This document shows, piece after piece, positions 29,137 to 37,914 of a stretch of 64,000 bases of DNA. The notes below the pieces were generated by a model. It made no database searches and was not told where the DNA came from. It saw only the letters and a program-made list of their open reading frames with translations. The translations under genes were made by a program, and so were the position numbers. The stretch is from positions 124,001-188,000 of the forward strand of contig NZ_JABJXS010000001.1 in NCBI RefSeq assembly GCF_013155275.1, written 5' to 3'. Origin of the DNA: Brenneria sp. hezel4-2-4 (GTDB taxonomy: Bacteria > Pseudomonadota > Gammaproteobacteria > Enterobacterales > Enterobacteriaceae). Within the stretch, counting starts at the first letter, position 1; every line of letters starts with the position of its first letter.

Positions 29137-30504
29137 ATGCAGGAAACCATACTGAATAAAATAGTGCGTGATAAAGCCCTATGGGTTGAAGATCGCCAGC
29201 AAAAGCAGCCGCTGTCGACGTTCCGGCACGATGTCGTGCCCAGCCAGCGGGACTTTTATCACGCGCTGCGCCAGAATCAGCCGGCGTTTATTCTGGAGTG
29301 CAAAAAAGCGTCCCCCTCAAAGGGATTAATTCGTGATGATTTCGATCCGGTGAAGATTGCGCAGGTCTATAAAGACTACGCCTCGGCCATTTCCGTGCTA
29401 ACCGATGAAAAATATTTTCAGGGCGATTTTGCTTTTCTTCCGCAGGTCAGCGCGGCGGTTCATCAGCCGGTGCTGTGTAAAGACTTTATTATTTCGGAAT
29501 ATCAGATCTACCTGGCCCGCTATTATCAGGCTGACGCCATCCTGCTGATGTTATCCGTGCTGAACGACCAACAGTATCGGCAGTTGGCCGATGTCGCCCA
29601 TAGCCTGAAGCTGGGCGTGTTGACCGAAGTCAGCAACGAGGAAGAACTTCAGCGCGCCATTCAACTGGAAGCCCGGGTGGTCGGCATTAACAACCGCGAT
29701 CTGCGCGATCTCTCCATCGATCTTGAGCGTACCCGCCGACTTGCCCCACGCCTGCCGGCGGAGGTGACCGTCATCAGCGAGTCGGGGATTCATCGTCATG
29801 CGCAAATTCGCGAGCTGAGTCAGTTCGCCAACGGTTTTTTAATCGGCAGCTCCTTGATGTCCGAACCCGATCTGACGCTGGCCGTGCGCCGCGTTATTCT
29901 GGGAGAAAATAAAGTCTGCGGCCTGACCCGCGCGGAAGACGCGCAGGCGGCCTACCAGGCGGGCGCCGTCTATGGCGGTTTGATTTTTGTCGACGCCTCG
30001 CCCCGTCATGTCGAGATCGAACAGGCGGCGGCGGTTATCAACGGCGCTCCGCTGCGTTATGTCGGCGTGTTCCGCGATGCGCCGGTCGAGCGCATCGTCA
30101 GTATCGCCAAACAATTGAATCTGGCGGCGGTCCAGCTTCATGGCGGCGAAGATCAACACACCATTTCTTTGCTGCGTCAGCAGTTGCCCGCCGCCTGCCA
30201 AATATGGAAAGCGCTGAGCGTCGCGTCCGGCCTCCCCGAGAGAAATCTACAGGCGATCGACCGCTATGTGCTGGATAACGCTCAGGGCGGCAGCGGTCAA
30301 GCGTTCGACTGGTCGGTGCTCAACGGCCAGAACCTGGACAACGTGCTGTTGGCGGGCGGTCTGAACGCGGATAACTGTACGCAAGCCGCCCGACTGGGTT
30401 GCGCCGGGCTGGACTTCAACTCCGGGGTGGAAAATCAGCCCGGGAAAAAAGATGCGCATAAAATCGCGGCTGTTTTTCAGGCATTACGGGCCGTAACCCC
30501 GTAA
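29137..30504 (+). CDS. trpCF: Bifunctional indole-3-glycerol-phosphate synthase / phosphoribosylanthranilate isomerase TrpCF
   Basis: Fused enzyme of 455 residues catalysing two consecutive steps. The N-terminal TrpC barrel (to about 255) has FILECKKASPSKGLIRDDFD near residue 51, VLCKDFIISEYQIYLARYY and VGINNRDLRDLSIDLERT near residue 187. The C-terminal TrpF barrel starts at about residue 258 with KVCGLTRAEDAQAAYQAGAV and ends with VLLAGGLNADN and GLDFNSGVENQPGKKD. This fusion is standard in enteric bacteria (named trpC in E. coli). It lies 7 nt after trpD; trpB follows after 48 nt. Confidence 0.97.
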   Translation: MQETILNKIVRDKALWVEDRQQKQPLSTFRHDVVPSQRDFYHALRQNQPAFILECKKASPSKGLIRDDFDPVKIAQVYKDYASAISVLTDEKYFQGDFAFLPQVSAAVHQPVLCKDFIISEYQIYLARYYQADAILLMLSVLNDQQYRQLADVAHSLKLGVLTEVSNEEELQRAIQLEARVVGINNRDLRDLSIDLERTRRLAPRLPAEVTVISESGIHRHAQIRELSQFANGFLIGSSLMSEPDLTLAVRRVILGENKVCGLTRAEDAQAAYQAGAVYGGLIFVDASPRHVEIEQAAAVINGAPLRYVGVFRDAPVERIVSIAKQLNLAAVQLHGGEDQHTISLLRQQLPAACQIWKALSVASGLPERNLQAIDRYVLDNAQGGSGQAFDWSVLNGQNLDNVLLAGGLNADNCTQAARLGCAGLDFNSGVENQPGKKDAHKIAAVFQALRAVTP

Positions 30505-30552
30505 CACCCTGGCAGCACGGCTCACATTAAATCGATAAAAGACAGGAATATT

Positions 30553-31743
30553 ATGACGTTACTCAACCCATACTTTGGTGAATTCGGCGGCCAGTATGTG
30601 CCGCAGATCCTCATCCCGGCTCTGCGTCAACTGGAGGAAGCCTTTGTCGCGGCACAGCAGGATCCCGAGTTTCAGGCCGAATTTACTGATTTGCTGAAAA
30701 ACTATGCCGGACGGCCGACCGCGCTGACCCTATGCAGAAACCTGACCCACGGCACCCGCACCAAACTGTATCTGAAACGTGAAGATTTGTTGCATGGCGG
30801 CGCGCACAAAACTAACCAGGTGCTGGGACAGGCGCTGCTCGCCAAACGGATGGGGAAAAGCGAAATCATCGCCGAGACCGGCGCCGGGCAACACGGTGTC
30901 GCCACCGCGCTGGCGTGCGCCCTGCTGGGGTTGAAATGTCGCATCTATATGGGGGCGAAAGACGTTGAGCGTCAATCCCCCAACGTGTTCCGTATGCGCT
31001 TGATGGGCGCCGAGGTCATTCCGGTGCACAGCGGTTCCTCAACGTTGAAAGATGCCTGTAATGAAGCGCTGCGCGACTGGTCCGGCAGCTATGAAACCGC
31101 GCACTATCTGCTGGGCACTGCCGCGGGTCCCCATCCGTATCCGACGATTGTGCGTGAGTTTCAGCGCATGATCGGTGAAGAAACCAAAGCGCAGCTGCTG
31201 GAAAGAGAGGGCCGCTTGCCCGATGCCGTACTGGCCTGCGTAGGCGGCGGCTCCAACGCCATCGGGATGTTTGCCGACTTTATTGATGAAACCGCCGTTC
31301 GCCTGATCGGCGTTGAACCCGCCGGACTCGGCATTGAAACCGGACAGCACGGCGCGCCGCTTAAACATGGGCGGGTCGGCATCTATTTCGGTATGAAATC
31401 TCCGATGATGCAAACCGCTGACGGGCAAATCGAAGAGTCCTATTCGATTTCCGCCGGTTTGGATTTCCCCTCCGTCGGGCCTCAACATGCGTATCTGAAC
31501 AGCGTCGGCCGGGCCGATTATGTGTCCATCACCGATGACGAAGCACTGGATGCCTTTAAGGAACTCTCCCGGCATGAAGGTATCATTCCGGCGTTGGAAT
31601 CCTCTCATGCGCTGGCTTATGCGCTGAAAATGATTAAGCAGGAACCGGAGAAAGAACAAATTCTGGTGGTCAACCTGTCGGGCCGCGGCGATAAAGACAT
31701 ATTTACCGTTCACGATATTTTGAAAGATCGGGGAGAAATTTAA
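30553..31743 (+). CDS. trpB: Tryptophan synthase beta subunit TrpB
   Basis: Condenses indole with serine using pyridoxal phosphate; 396 residues. The PLP-binding lysine is Lys86 in [18 protein letters not shown], and the phosphate-binding glycines are in [16 protein letters not shown] near residue 229. The conserved N-terminus [20 protein letters not shown] and the late block [18 protein letters not shown] are intact. AGGAAT lies 5 nt before the ATG. Its stop shares a base with the trpA start (TAATG), consistent with coupled synthesis of the alpha2beta2 complex. Confidence 0.98.
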   Translation: MTLLNPYFGEFGGQYVPQILIPALRQLEEAFVAAQQDPEFQAEFTDLLKNYAGRPTALTLCRNLTHGTRTKLYLKREDLLHGGAHKTNQVLGQALLAKRMGKSEIIAETGAGQHGVATALACALLGLKCRIYMGAKDVERQSPNVFRMRLMGAEVIPVHSGSSTLKDACNEALRDWSGSYETAHYLLGTAAGPHPYPTIVREFQRMIGEETKAQLLEREGRLPDAVLACVGGGSNAIGMFADFIDETAVRLIGVEPAGLGIETGQHGAPLKHGRVGIYFGMKSPMMQTADGQIEESYSISAGLDFPSVGPQHAYLNSVGRADYVSITDDEALDAFKELSRHEGIIPALESSHALAYALKMIKQEPEKEQILVVNLSGRGDKDIFTVHDILKDRGEI

Positions 31744-32546
31744 TGGAGCGCTATCAACACCTGTTCAAACGTCTGGCTGACAATAAAGAAGGCGCTTTTG
31801 TTCCCTTTGTCACGTTGGGCGATCCATCGCCTGAGCAGTCGCTGAAAATTATTGATACCCTTATCGCAGCCGGCGCCGACGCGCTGGAGCTGGGCATCCC
31901 CTTTTCAGACCCGCTGGCCGATGGGCCAACCATTCAGGACGCCACGCTGCGCGCCTTTGCCGCGGGCACCACCCCCGGCCACTGCTTTGAGATGCTGGCC
32001 GCTATCCGGCAGAAATACCCTGATATTCCTATCGGCTTGCTGATGTATGCCAATCTGGTTTTCAGCAACGGCATTGATGAATTTTATCAACGTTGCGCGC
32101 AGATCGGCGTCGATTCCGTGCTGGTCGCCGATGTCCCGGTTGAGGAGTCCGCGCCTTTCCGTGCCGCGGCGCAACGTCACGGCATCGCCCCGATTTTTAT
32201 CTGCCCGCCCAATGCGGATGACGACCTGCTGCGTGAGATTGCGTCCTACGGCCGTGGCTATACCTATTTATTATCGCGCGCCGGCGTCACCGGTGCGGAA
32301 AAACGCGCTCAGTTGCCGCTTCATCACCTGGTCGCCAAACTGCATGAATACCATGCCGCGCCGCCGCTTCAGGGATTTGGTATTTCAGAGCCTTCTCAGG
32401 TGCGGGAATCATTATCGGCGGGCGCCGCCGGCGCCATTTCCGGCTCGGCAATCGTGCGGATTATTGAAAAAAACCAGCATCAACCTGACGAAATGCTGGC
32501 GCAGCTTCACGCCTTTGTCAGCGAAATGAAAGCGGCAACGCGTTGA
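31743..32546 (+). CDS. trpA: Tryptophan synthase alpha subunit TrpA
   Basis: Cleaves indole-3-glycerol phosphate to indole, which is channelled to TrpB; 267 residues. The catalytic pair is Glu49 and Asp60 in [20 protein letters not shown], at the E. coli positions. The phosphate-binding loops [11 protein letters not shown] near residue 211 and GAISGSAIV near residue 231 are present. It is the last trp gene. Its end is followed by a 14-bp perfect hairpin at 32563-32594. Confidence 0.98.
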   Translation: MERYQHLFKRLADNKEGAFVPFVTLGDPSPEQSLKIIDTLIAAGADALELGIPFSDPLADGPTIQDATLRAFAAGTTPGHCFEMLAAIRQKYPDIPIGLLMYANLVFSNGIDEFYQRCAQIGVDSVLVADVPVEESAPFRAAAQRHGIAPIFICPPNADDDLLREIASYGRGYTYLLSRAGVTGAEKRAQLPLHHLVAKLHEYHAAPPLQGFGISEPSQVRESLSAGAAGAISGSAIVRIIEKNQHQPDEMLAQLHAFVSEMKAATR

Positions 32547-32562
32547 TAACATTTCCACACAG

Positions 32563-32594
32563 CGCCAACGGCGGATAGTTATCCGCCGTTGGCG
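32563..32594. terminator. trp operon 3' hairpin
   Basis: Perfect 14-bp stem CGCCAACGGCGGAT / ATCCGCCGTTGGCG with a 4-nt loop, starting 17 nt past trpA. Only a weak T run follows. A second hairpin (ATGCGCCG / CGGCGCAT) lies just downstream at about 32600-32627. Both sit between the convergent trpA and ompW. Confidence 0.7.
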
Positions 32595-32638
32595 ATTTGA
32601 TGCGCCGCCGGGCAGGCCGGCGCATCATGTCATTAACA

Positions 32639-33274
32639 TCAGAAACGATATCCGACGCCAAACATAAACACCCACGGATCCAAACGGGTGCTGACGTTTT
32701 GCTGTTCGCCGCCCGCTTTAAACCTCACTTCCGTGTCGATGTCCATCCACCACAGTGACGCATTAATCAACCAGTTTTCATCCAGGTTGTAATCCAGACC
32801 GGCTTGCGCGGCCACGCCCCAGGAATTTTTCAGGCTCAGATCGCTCAGCCCGGCATCTTTCCCTCTTTGATTGAATTTTTCATCATAAAACATGGTGTAG
32901 TTCAGACCGACGCCCAGGTAAGGACGCAGCTTGTCGGCTTTATCGCCAAAGTAATACTGTGCGACCAGAGACGGCGGCAAGTGGCTGACTTCGGCAATGT
33001 TGCCGACGCCGTTAAGGCCGACGCGATGGGTGAACGGCGTCGCCGCCAATAACTCCACGCCAATGTTGTCGGTCACCAGATAACTGAACGTCAATCCCAA
33101 CTGGGTATTATTATCAACCTTGAACGATCCCAGACTTCCCAGCACATTATCCGACCCTTCCACCGGACGAACCGTTGCCGTTCCGCCACGAACAATGATA
33201 TCACCCGCCTGATGAGCCTGGGCAAATGCCGGCATAAGTGCAGCAGCCAGTAATACAAAAGACGCTTTTTTCAT
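32639..33274 (-). CDS. ompW: Outer membrane protein OmpW
   Basis: Small eight-stranded outer-membrane beta barrel, 211 residues. A signal peptide (MKKASFVLLAAALMPAFAQA, cleavage near residue 20) precedes HQAGDIIVRGGTATVRPVEG. Later blocks GVELLAATPFTHRVGLNG, PSLVAQYYFGDKADKLRPYL and the terminal aromatic in WVFMFGVGYRF are typical of the family, which lets small hydrophobic molecules cross. In E. coli ompW is controlled by FNR; a perfect FNR site lies upstream at 33421-33434. Confidence 0.96.
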   Translation of the reverse strand: MKKASFVLLAAALMPAFAQAHQAGDIIVRGGTATVRPVEGSDNVLGSLGSFKVDNNTQLGLTFSYLVTDNIGVELLAATPFTHRVGLNGVGNIAEVSHLPPSLVAQYYFGDKADKLRPYLGVGLNYTMFYDEKFNQRGKDAGLSDLSLKNSWGVAAQAGLDYNLDENWLINASLWWMDIDTEVRFKAGGEQQNVSTRLDPWVFMFGVGYRF

Positions 33275-33420
33275 TATCCACTCCCTTTATATGGTTTAAA
33301 TTTCGAGCGAAATATACCTCCATGTGGACATTGTTGTTTTAATCCAGATCACATCTTTTAAATACTTTTTGCAAAATACGAACTCAATCAATTCTACGTA
33401 ACTCATTAAAAATGCAAGAA

Positions 33421-33434
33421 TTGATCTACATCAA
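33421..33434. promoter_or_regulatory. FNR binding site upstream of ompW
   Basis: TTGAT-CTAC-ATCAA is an exact match to the FNR consensus TTGAT-N4-ATCAA. Its centre is about 153 bp before the ompW start and about 130 bp before the YkgJ-like gene on the other strand. FNR control of ompW is known in E. coli; which promoter this site serves here is inferred. Confidence 0.75.
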
Positions 33435-33557
33435 AAACAACCAAAGATACATAAAATGCGTTTTGGGAAAAATACGCTGCCAAAAGGGTGATTTCAGCGC
33501 TAGATTTTTATTCTGACTGACAGGATTCAATACCGGTTAAGGGCGGTAATTAATTAA

Positions 33558-33914
33558 ATGAGTGACAATGCCTGTATGCACTGCGGCGCTTGCTGCGCTT
33601 ATTTCAGGGTATCTTTCTACTGGGCTGAAGCTGATGATGGCGGCGGCGTAGTACCTGCCTTACTCACAGAACCTCTTACCCCTTTTTTACGCTGCATGCA
33701 GGGTTCAAATAGCAAAAATCCTCGCTGCTGTGCGTTGGAAGGCAAGATCGGCGTCAATGTCAGCTGTTCGATTTATGTTAATCGGCCATCGCCATGTCGT
33801 GAATTTATGCAATCCGGAAAAAACGGCCAAATAAACGACGCCTGCAATCGTGCGCGGGCCAGTTATGGATTGCCACCGCTGATCGCCGCCATTGAACCGT
33901 CGGCGGCGGGATGA
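33558..33914 (+). CDS. YkgJ-family cysteine-cluster protein
   Basis: Cysteine-rich protein of 118 residues in the YkgJ/UPF0153 family, a putative zinc- or iron-chelating protein of unknown function. An N-terminal [17 protein letters not shown] motif (residues 6-22) is followed by further cysteines in [33 protein letters not shown] and NDACNRAR, spaced as in the family. It is divergent from ompW. No partner gene suggests a role. Confidence 0.85.
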   Translation: MSDNACMHCGACCAYFRVSFYWAEADDGGGVVPALLTEPLTPFLRCMQGSNSKNPRCCALEGKIGVNVSCSIYVNRPSPCREFMQSGKNGQINDACNRARASYGLPPLIAAIEPSAAG

Positions 33915-34019
33915 TGAGAAATGAGAAGATCGCGCCCCCTGCGGGGGTGCCACAGTCTGGCGTAACAGGTTACAATTAAAGGCTAAGTAACATTGCTTAT
34001 CTTTTCTCAAGGAGTTTGC

Positions 34020-34772
34020 ATGCCTATCACGGCTAACACTTTGTACCGTGACACAATGAATTTTACGCGTAATCAGTTCATCAGTATTTTGATGATGGCG
34101 CTGTTGACCGCGTTCATTACTGTCATTCTGAATCAGGCCTTAGCCCCCGGCAATGAGGAATTACAAACGCTTAACGCCGCCAGCGGCGATCTCTCCTCAT
34201 CCGCCGAACTGGGTATGATGGACTTGATCCAGCAGATGACCCCGGAACAGCAAACCGTGCTGCTCAAAATGTCTGCGGCCGGAACCTTTGCCGCCTTGAT
34301 CGGCAACGCGATTCTTACCGGCGGCATACTGCTGCTGATTCAGATGGTTTCCGCCGGTAATCGCACCAGCGCGTTGCGGGCGATCGGCGCCTCCGCGCCC
34401 GTCTTACCCCGCCTTTTTATCCTGATCCTGTTCTGTACCCTGTTGGTTCAGCTTGGCATGCTGTTTCTGGTTGTTCCGGGCGTGTTATTGGCTATCGCAT
34501 TAAGCCTGTCGCCGGTTATTGCCGTCGTTGAGAAACGTGGCGTATTCGGCTCCATCAAGGCAAGCGCGAAACTGGCTTATGCCAACCTACGCGTCACCGC
34601 GCCGGCCGTGATCCTGTGGTTATTGATCAAAGTTGCCATTCTGCTGCTGGTGACCAAAATCCCGATATTTTCGCCGACCGTCATTGCGGTGTTGCTAAAT
34701 GGCCTGAGTAACCTGATATCCGCTATCCTGCTGATCTATCTGTTCCGCCTTTATATGCTGCTTCGCGCCTGA
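34020..34772 (+). CDS. yciC: YciC, UPF0259 membrane protein
   Basis: Inner-membrane protein of 250 residues with about six hydrophobic helices; function unknown. It matches E. coli YciC along its length, e.g. [20 protein letters not shown] at the start, [20 protein letters not shown] mid-protein and [20 protein letters not shown] at the end. I chose the ATG at 34020, where AAGGAG lies 5-6 nt upstream; an in-frame start 27 nt earlier would precede that site. It heads the conserved yciC-yciB-yciA series. Confidence 0.92.
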   Translation: MPITANTLYRDTMNFTRNQFISILMMALLTAFITVILNQALAPGNEELQTLNAASGDLSSSAELGMMDLIQQMTPEQQTVLLKMSAAGTFAALIGNAILTGGILLLIQMVSAGNRTSALRAIGASAPVLPRLFILILFCTLLVQLGMLFLVVPGVLLAIALSLSPVIAVVEKRGVFGSIKASAKLAYANLRVTAPAVILWLLIKVAILLLVTKIPIFSPTVIAVLLNGLSNLISAILLIYLFRLYMLLRA

Positions 34773-34970
34773 TTTAACCTGTGCCGTACAAGCTGCGGCA
34801 CATCTTCTTGTTTTTTATTGTTACTGCGCCGCCAACCTTTCCAATCGTAATTTTCTGCAAATTATTACGATATCAAGGGAACTGTGCCCCACAATAAAGG
34901 ATAATACGCGCAGTTATCAGATAGCCATCCGGGTTATCGTCAACAAATTAGTGAGTGACGGATTGACACA

Positions 34971-35534
34971 ATGAAGCAACTTCTTGATTTTCTCCCGCTA
35001 GTGGTTTTTTTTGTTTTTTACAAACTGTATGACATCTATGTTGCGTCCGGTGCGTTGATCGCGGCGACAGCGCTGGCGCTGATCGTCACCTGGGTGATTT
35101 ATCGTAAAATAGAAAAGATGATGCTGGTGACCTTTGCCATGGTCGCCATTTTCGGCACATTGACGCTGGTATTCCATAACGATCAGTTTATTAAGTGGAA
35201 AGTCACCATCATTTATGCGCTATTCGCCATCGCGCTGCTGTTCAGCCAGTTCGTGATGAAAAAAACGCTGATCCAGAGAATGTTGGGCAAAGAGTTAACC
35301 CTACCGCAGGCGGTTTGGGGAAAACTGAACTTCTCCTGGGCCATGTTCTTTCTGGCGTGCGGATTGTTAAACATTTATATTGCTTTCTGGATGCCGCAAA
35401 GCGTTTGGGTTAATTTCAAAGTCTTTGGTTTGACTGGCGTTACCCTGCTATTTACATTGATCTGCGGCGTTTATATTTATCGGCATTTGCCTGACGATCG
35501 GGAAAAGTCAGAAGAAAACGGCGGCGAGCACTAA
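34971..35534 (+). CDS. yciB: YciB, intracellular septation protein A / inner-membrane spanning protein
   Basis: Inner-membrane protein of 187 residues with about five membrane helices (IspZ/YciB family). In E. coli YciB interacts with cell elongation and division proteins and affects envelope integrity; in Shigella ispA mutants fail in septation. The start [20 protein letters not shown] and the block [20 protein letters not shown] are characteristic. It sits 198 bp after yciC and 43 bp before yciA. Confidence 0.94.
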   Translation: MKQLLDFLPLVVFFVFYKLYDIYVASGALIAATALALIVTWVIYRKIEKMMLVTFAMVAIFGTLTLVFHNDQFIKWKVTIIYALFAIALLFSQFVMKKTLIQRMLGKELTLPQAVWGKLNFSWAMFFLACGLLNIYIAFWMPQSVWVNFKVFGLTGVTLLFTLICGVYIYRHLPDDREKSEENGGEH

Positions 35535-35577
35535 CAATGCCCGCTTGATAAAAACAGCATAATTTATTGATACCACA

Positions 35578-36000
35578 ATGAGCCAACAAAACGTGTTACC
35601 TCAGGGCGAGCTGGTACTTCGGACTCTGGCAATGCCTGCGGATACCAATGCAAACGGGGATATTTTCGGCGGCTGGCTAATGTCGCAGATGGACATGGGC
35701 GGCGCTATTCTGGCAAAGGAGATCGCAGAAGGCCGCGTCGTGACCGTACGGGTCGACGGAATGTCGTTTTTAAAACCGGTCGCCGTCGGCGACGTCATTT
35801 GCTGCTACGCGCGTTGCGTGCGTACCGGCCGTAGCTCCATCAATGTGAACGTCGAAGTTTGGGTAAAGAAAGTATCATCCGAACCGATCGGCCAACGCTA
35901 TCGTGCGACCGAGGCGCTGTTTACTTATGTCGCCGTTGATGAAGACAGTCGTCCGCGCGAGCTGCCGATGGGCAAATGTCACTTTAACCCCGAAGACTGA
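35578..36000 (+). CDS. yciA: YciA, acyl-CoA thioesterase
   Basis: Hotdog-fold thioesterase that hydrolyses a wide range of acyl-CoAs, 140 residues. The family motif is visible in TNANGDIFGGWLMSQMDMGG near residue 23, where the conserved Asp-Ile-Phe-Gly-Gly lies at the active site. VRVDGMSFLKPVAVGDVICC near residue 58 and GRSSINVNVEVWVKK near residue 84 form the core strands. The gene ends just before a hairpin disrupted by repeat element 2. Confidence 0.95.
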   Translation: MSQQNVLPQGELVLRTLAMPADTNANGDIFGGWLMSQMDMGGAILAKEIAEGRVVTVRVDGMSFLKPVAVGDVICCYARCVRTGRSSINVNVEVWVKKVSSEPIGQRYRATEALFTYVAVDEDSRPRELPMGKCHFNPED

Positions 36001-36037
36001 TACGCGCTTTACTGCGCCACCTATCCCACAAAAGAGA

Positions 36038-36057
36038 AAAGCCGCTGATAGCGGCTT
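36038..36057. repeat. Left direct repeat (terminator-hairpin copy) flanking repeat element 2
   Basis: AAAGCCGCTGATAGCGGCTT, a stem-loop, matches 36188-36207 at 19 of 20 positions. It is the left half of a duplicated yciA-tonB terminator hairpin split by the element. Confidence 0.88.
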
Positions 36058-36187
36058 GAGGTTGCTGACAAAGTCGTCTGTAAGCCTGAGATACCCGGGC
36101 CTACCGTGCCGAGGGGCGCTCCGGCGGCTTACGCCGCTACGACCCATCGCCACGCTCTCCCTAATAACGGGCTTTGTCAACGGTCTG
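36058..36187. mobile_element. 130-bp dispersed repeat, copy 2 (MITE-like)
   Basis: Same length and same ends (GAGGTTGCTGACAAAG ... GGTCTG) as the copy at 16477-16606, with six substitutions. It lies between convergent yciA and tonB inside a terminator. Flanks GAGAAAAGCCGCT on the left and AGCGGCTTTTCTC on the right are exact reverse complements, which reconstructs a 13-bp-stem bidirectional terminator that the element split while duplicating its 20-bp core. The internal stem CGAGGGGC has decayed on its right arm here (GACCCATCG), so this copy may be older or less constrained. Confidence 0.88.
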
Positions 36188-36207
36188 AAAGCCGCTGGTA
36201 GCGGCTT
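36188..36207. terminator. Right hairpin copy: yciA/tonB bidirectional terminator
   Basis: AAAGCCGCT-GGT-AGCGGCTTT followed by TCTCC; nine-base-pair stem with T residues on the plus side and, read on the minus strand, a hairpin followed by few T residues. It is the right copy of the 20-bp target duplicated around repeat element 2. Confidence 0.75.
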
Positions 36208-36228
36208 TTCTCCTAAACGCAGGCGTGA

Positions 36229-37005
36229 TTACTCCATCACTGCCCCACCATCAATCCTGAAGACGATGGTCACGACCAAATCCTTACCCGGCTTGTTGGC
36301 CTCATAACGCCATTTCCGCATCGCCTGTTTGATATCACGTTCAAACATATTCCGAGGCTCTGCTGAAACCACCCGAACGTTGTCTACCCGTCCGGAACTA
36401 TCCACATCAAACTGCATTTTCACCCGGCCTTCAACCCGTAATGAAAATGCCCGTGCCGGATACTGCGGCTGAACCCGACTAAGCGGTCTCGGCCCTGTCG
36501 ACTGTGTGTTCGCTACCGGCGCGGGAGCTTGTCTGACTGGCGCATTGGTCACATTTCGCGTTGGTTCATCGCTGGTAAAGGGTGCCGGCGGCTGTTTTTC
36601 AGCGACCTTCTCCCGTTTGACCGGTTTCGGTTGCTCCACCTTCTTCACCGGCTTTGGCTTAGGTTTAGGCTGTGGCTTCGGTTCAGGAAGCGGTACGGGG
36701 ACAGGCTCAGGGATCGGTTCAGGTTCAGGAACCGGCTCGGGTTCCGGGATTGGCTCAGGCTCGGGAACAGGTTCCGGCTGTTTTACCGGTTCCGGTTCAG
36801 AGGGAGCGGGCTCTGCCGCTGGCGCCGCTTCAAGCGCGGCCGGATTCACCATAACCACGCTGATTGGTTTAGCGTGCTGAGGCAGCTCAAGCGCGTTATT
36901 AAACGACGCGTACAGCAAACCCGCAATCAGTGAACTGTGAACGCCAACTGAAAGTATAAACGGCCATGAATAGCGGCGGGTCAGGAGAAACTTTTTTTGC
37001 GGCAT
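36229..37005 (-). CDS. tonB: TonB energy-transducing protein
   Basis: Links the ExbBD proton-motive motor in the inner membrane to outer-membrane siderophore and vitamin B12 receptors; 258 residues. The N-terminal anchor ([19 protein letters not shown], about residues 13-31) carries the conserved serine-histidine face. A long periplasmic spacer of Glu-Pro and Lys-Pro repeats runs from about residue 65 to 120. The C-terminal domain ([59 protein letters not shown]) binds receptor TonB boxes. A Fur-like box lies upstream at 37044-37062. Confidence 0.97.
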   Translation of the reverse strand: MPQKKFLLTRRYSWPFILSVGVHSSLIAGLLYASFNNALELPQHAKPISVVMVNPAALEAAPAAEPAPSEPEPVKQPEPVPEPEPIPEPEPVPEPEPIPEPVPVPLPEPKPQPKPKPKPVKKVEQPKPVKREKVAEKQPPAPFTSDEPTRNVTNAPVRQAPAPVANTQSTGPRPLSRVQPQYPARAFSLRVEGRVKMQFDVDSSGRVDNVRVVSAEPRNMFERDIKQAMRKWRYEANKPGKDLVVTIVFRIDGGAVME

Positions 37006-37043
37006 AGTATGTCTTCATCCTCTTATGCCGCCCAAGTTTAAAT

Positions 37044-37062
37044 GCAAATAGCAATCATATTC
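37044..37062. promoter_or_regulatory. Putative Fur box upstream of tonB
   Basis: GCAAATAGCAATCATATTC agrees with the 19-bp Fur consensus at 12 positions, best over the AATCAT core. It lies 38 bp before the tonB start. Iron-dependent tonB control is established in E. coli; the match here is moderate. Confidence 0.5.
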
Positions 37063-37193
37063 AATAACAACACGTGTGATTGTTAAAAAAAACCAGGCTA
37101 AACTTTATTTATCTGGCAAATCAGTCTATTGCCCCTGCCGTTCCATCACGTATGATAAATCACTTCTTTTACCCCAACCTGTGAGGCTCGCCG

Positions 37194-37490
37194 ATGTTAT
37201 ATGTTATTTACGCCGAAGATTCCGCCGATTCACTGGAGAAACGACTGGCGGCAAGACCCGCTCATCTTGCCCGACTGAAACAGTTGCAGGATCAAGGACA
37301 ACTTATTACAGCCGGCCCCCTGCCGGCCGTTGACAGCGAAGATCCGGGCGCCGCCGGTTTTAGCGGTTCAATCATTATCGCCGAATTTCCCTCGCTGGAG
37401 GACGCGACATCCTGGGCAAACGACGATCCCTACGTTGCCGCCAACGTTTACCAGCAGGTAACGGTAAAACCCTTCAAAAAAGTTTTTTGA
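37194..37490 (+). CDS. yciI: YciI family protein
   Basis: Small 98-residue protein of the YCII family, a ferredoxin-like dimer fold with an active-site-like His-Asp arrangement; in vivo role unknown. The match to E. coli YciI includes [40 protein letters not shown] and the conserved [24 protein letters not shown] stands 7 nt before the ATG. It is divergent from tonB, as in E. coli, and followed by an intrinsic terminator at 37504-37536. Confidence 0.94.
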   Translation: MLYVIYAEDSADSLEKRLAARPAHLARLKQLQDQGQLITAGPLPAVDSEDPGAAGFSGSIIIAEFPSLEDATSWANDDPYVAANVYQQVTVKPFKKVF

Positions 37491-37503
37491 TGTGTATGAA
37501 AAA

Positions 37504-37536
37504 TTAACGGCCGTTCGATGCGGCCGCTAATTTTTT
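37504..37536 (+). terminator. yciI terminator
   Basis: TTAACGGCCG, a 7-nt loop, CGGCCGCTAA and then six T residues: a GC stem extended by TTA/TAA pairs with a T tract, 14 nt after the yciI stop codon. The AT flank also suits the convergent yciY. Confidence 0.85.
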
Positions 37537-37543
37537 CAGCAGA

Positions 37544-37720
37544 TTACCACTCGTAGGCTACCGCATATAACAGCGCGCGCCGCTGCTGTTTTTGCTGCAA
37601 ATAGCGGGCGTAGTGAATATGGCGGTAAGTGCGCGATTGCGCCTCCAGCCAGCGACCTTTTCGACGCTGCATCTGACGCAACATCCTCCAACGGCTGACT
37701 TCATTCCGGCTGCGTTTCAT
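37544..37720 (-). CDS. yciY: YciY family protein
   Basis: A 58-residue, very basic protein: MKRSRNEVSRWRMLRQMQRR, then KGRWLEAQSRTYRHIHYARY and LQQKQQRRALLYAVAYEW. The N-terminal 30 residues match E. coli YciY (MKRSRTEVGRWRMQRQ...), which lies at the same place between yciI and cls. Function is unknown. The ATG at 37718-37720 has AAGAGTTATGCC upstream. Too short for many gene finders but well supported by synteny and sequence. Confidence 0.88.
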   Translation of the reverse strand: MKRSRNEVSRWRMLRQMQRRKGRWLEAQSRTYRHIHYARYLQQKQQRRALLYAVAYEW

Positions 37721-37914
37721 GGCATAACTCTTATATCAGTAACTCGCGGCGCATATTATAGGCCCTTGATTGCGCGATCCAAGCAGTGTTTGCATTTCCC
37801 TTAGCGTACAATGCATCAATAGCGCTATTTTATTCAGAGCAAAGACATTTCCTCTTTTATCAAACTATGCGTACACTTTGTCGATGACTTACAGAAGGGA
37901 TCTCCGCTGCCTTT

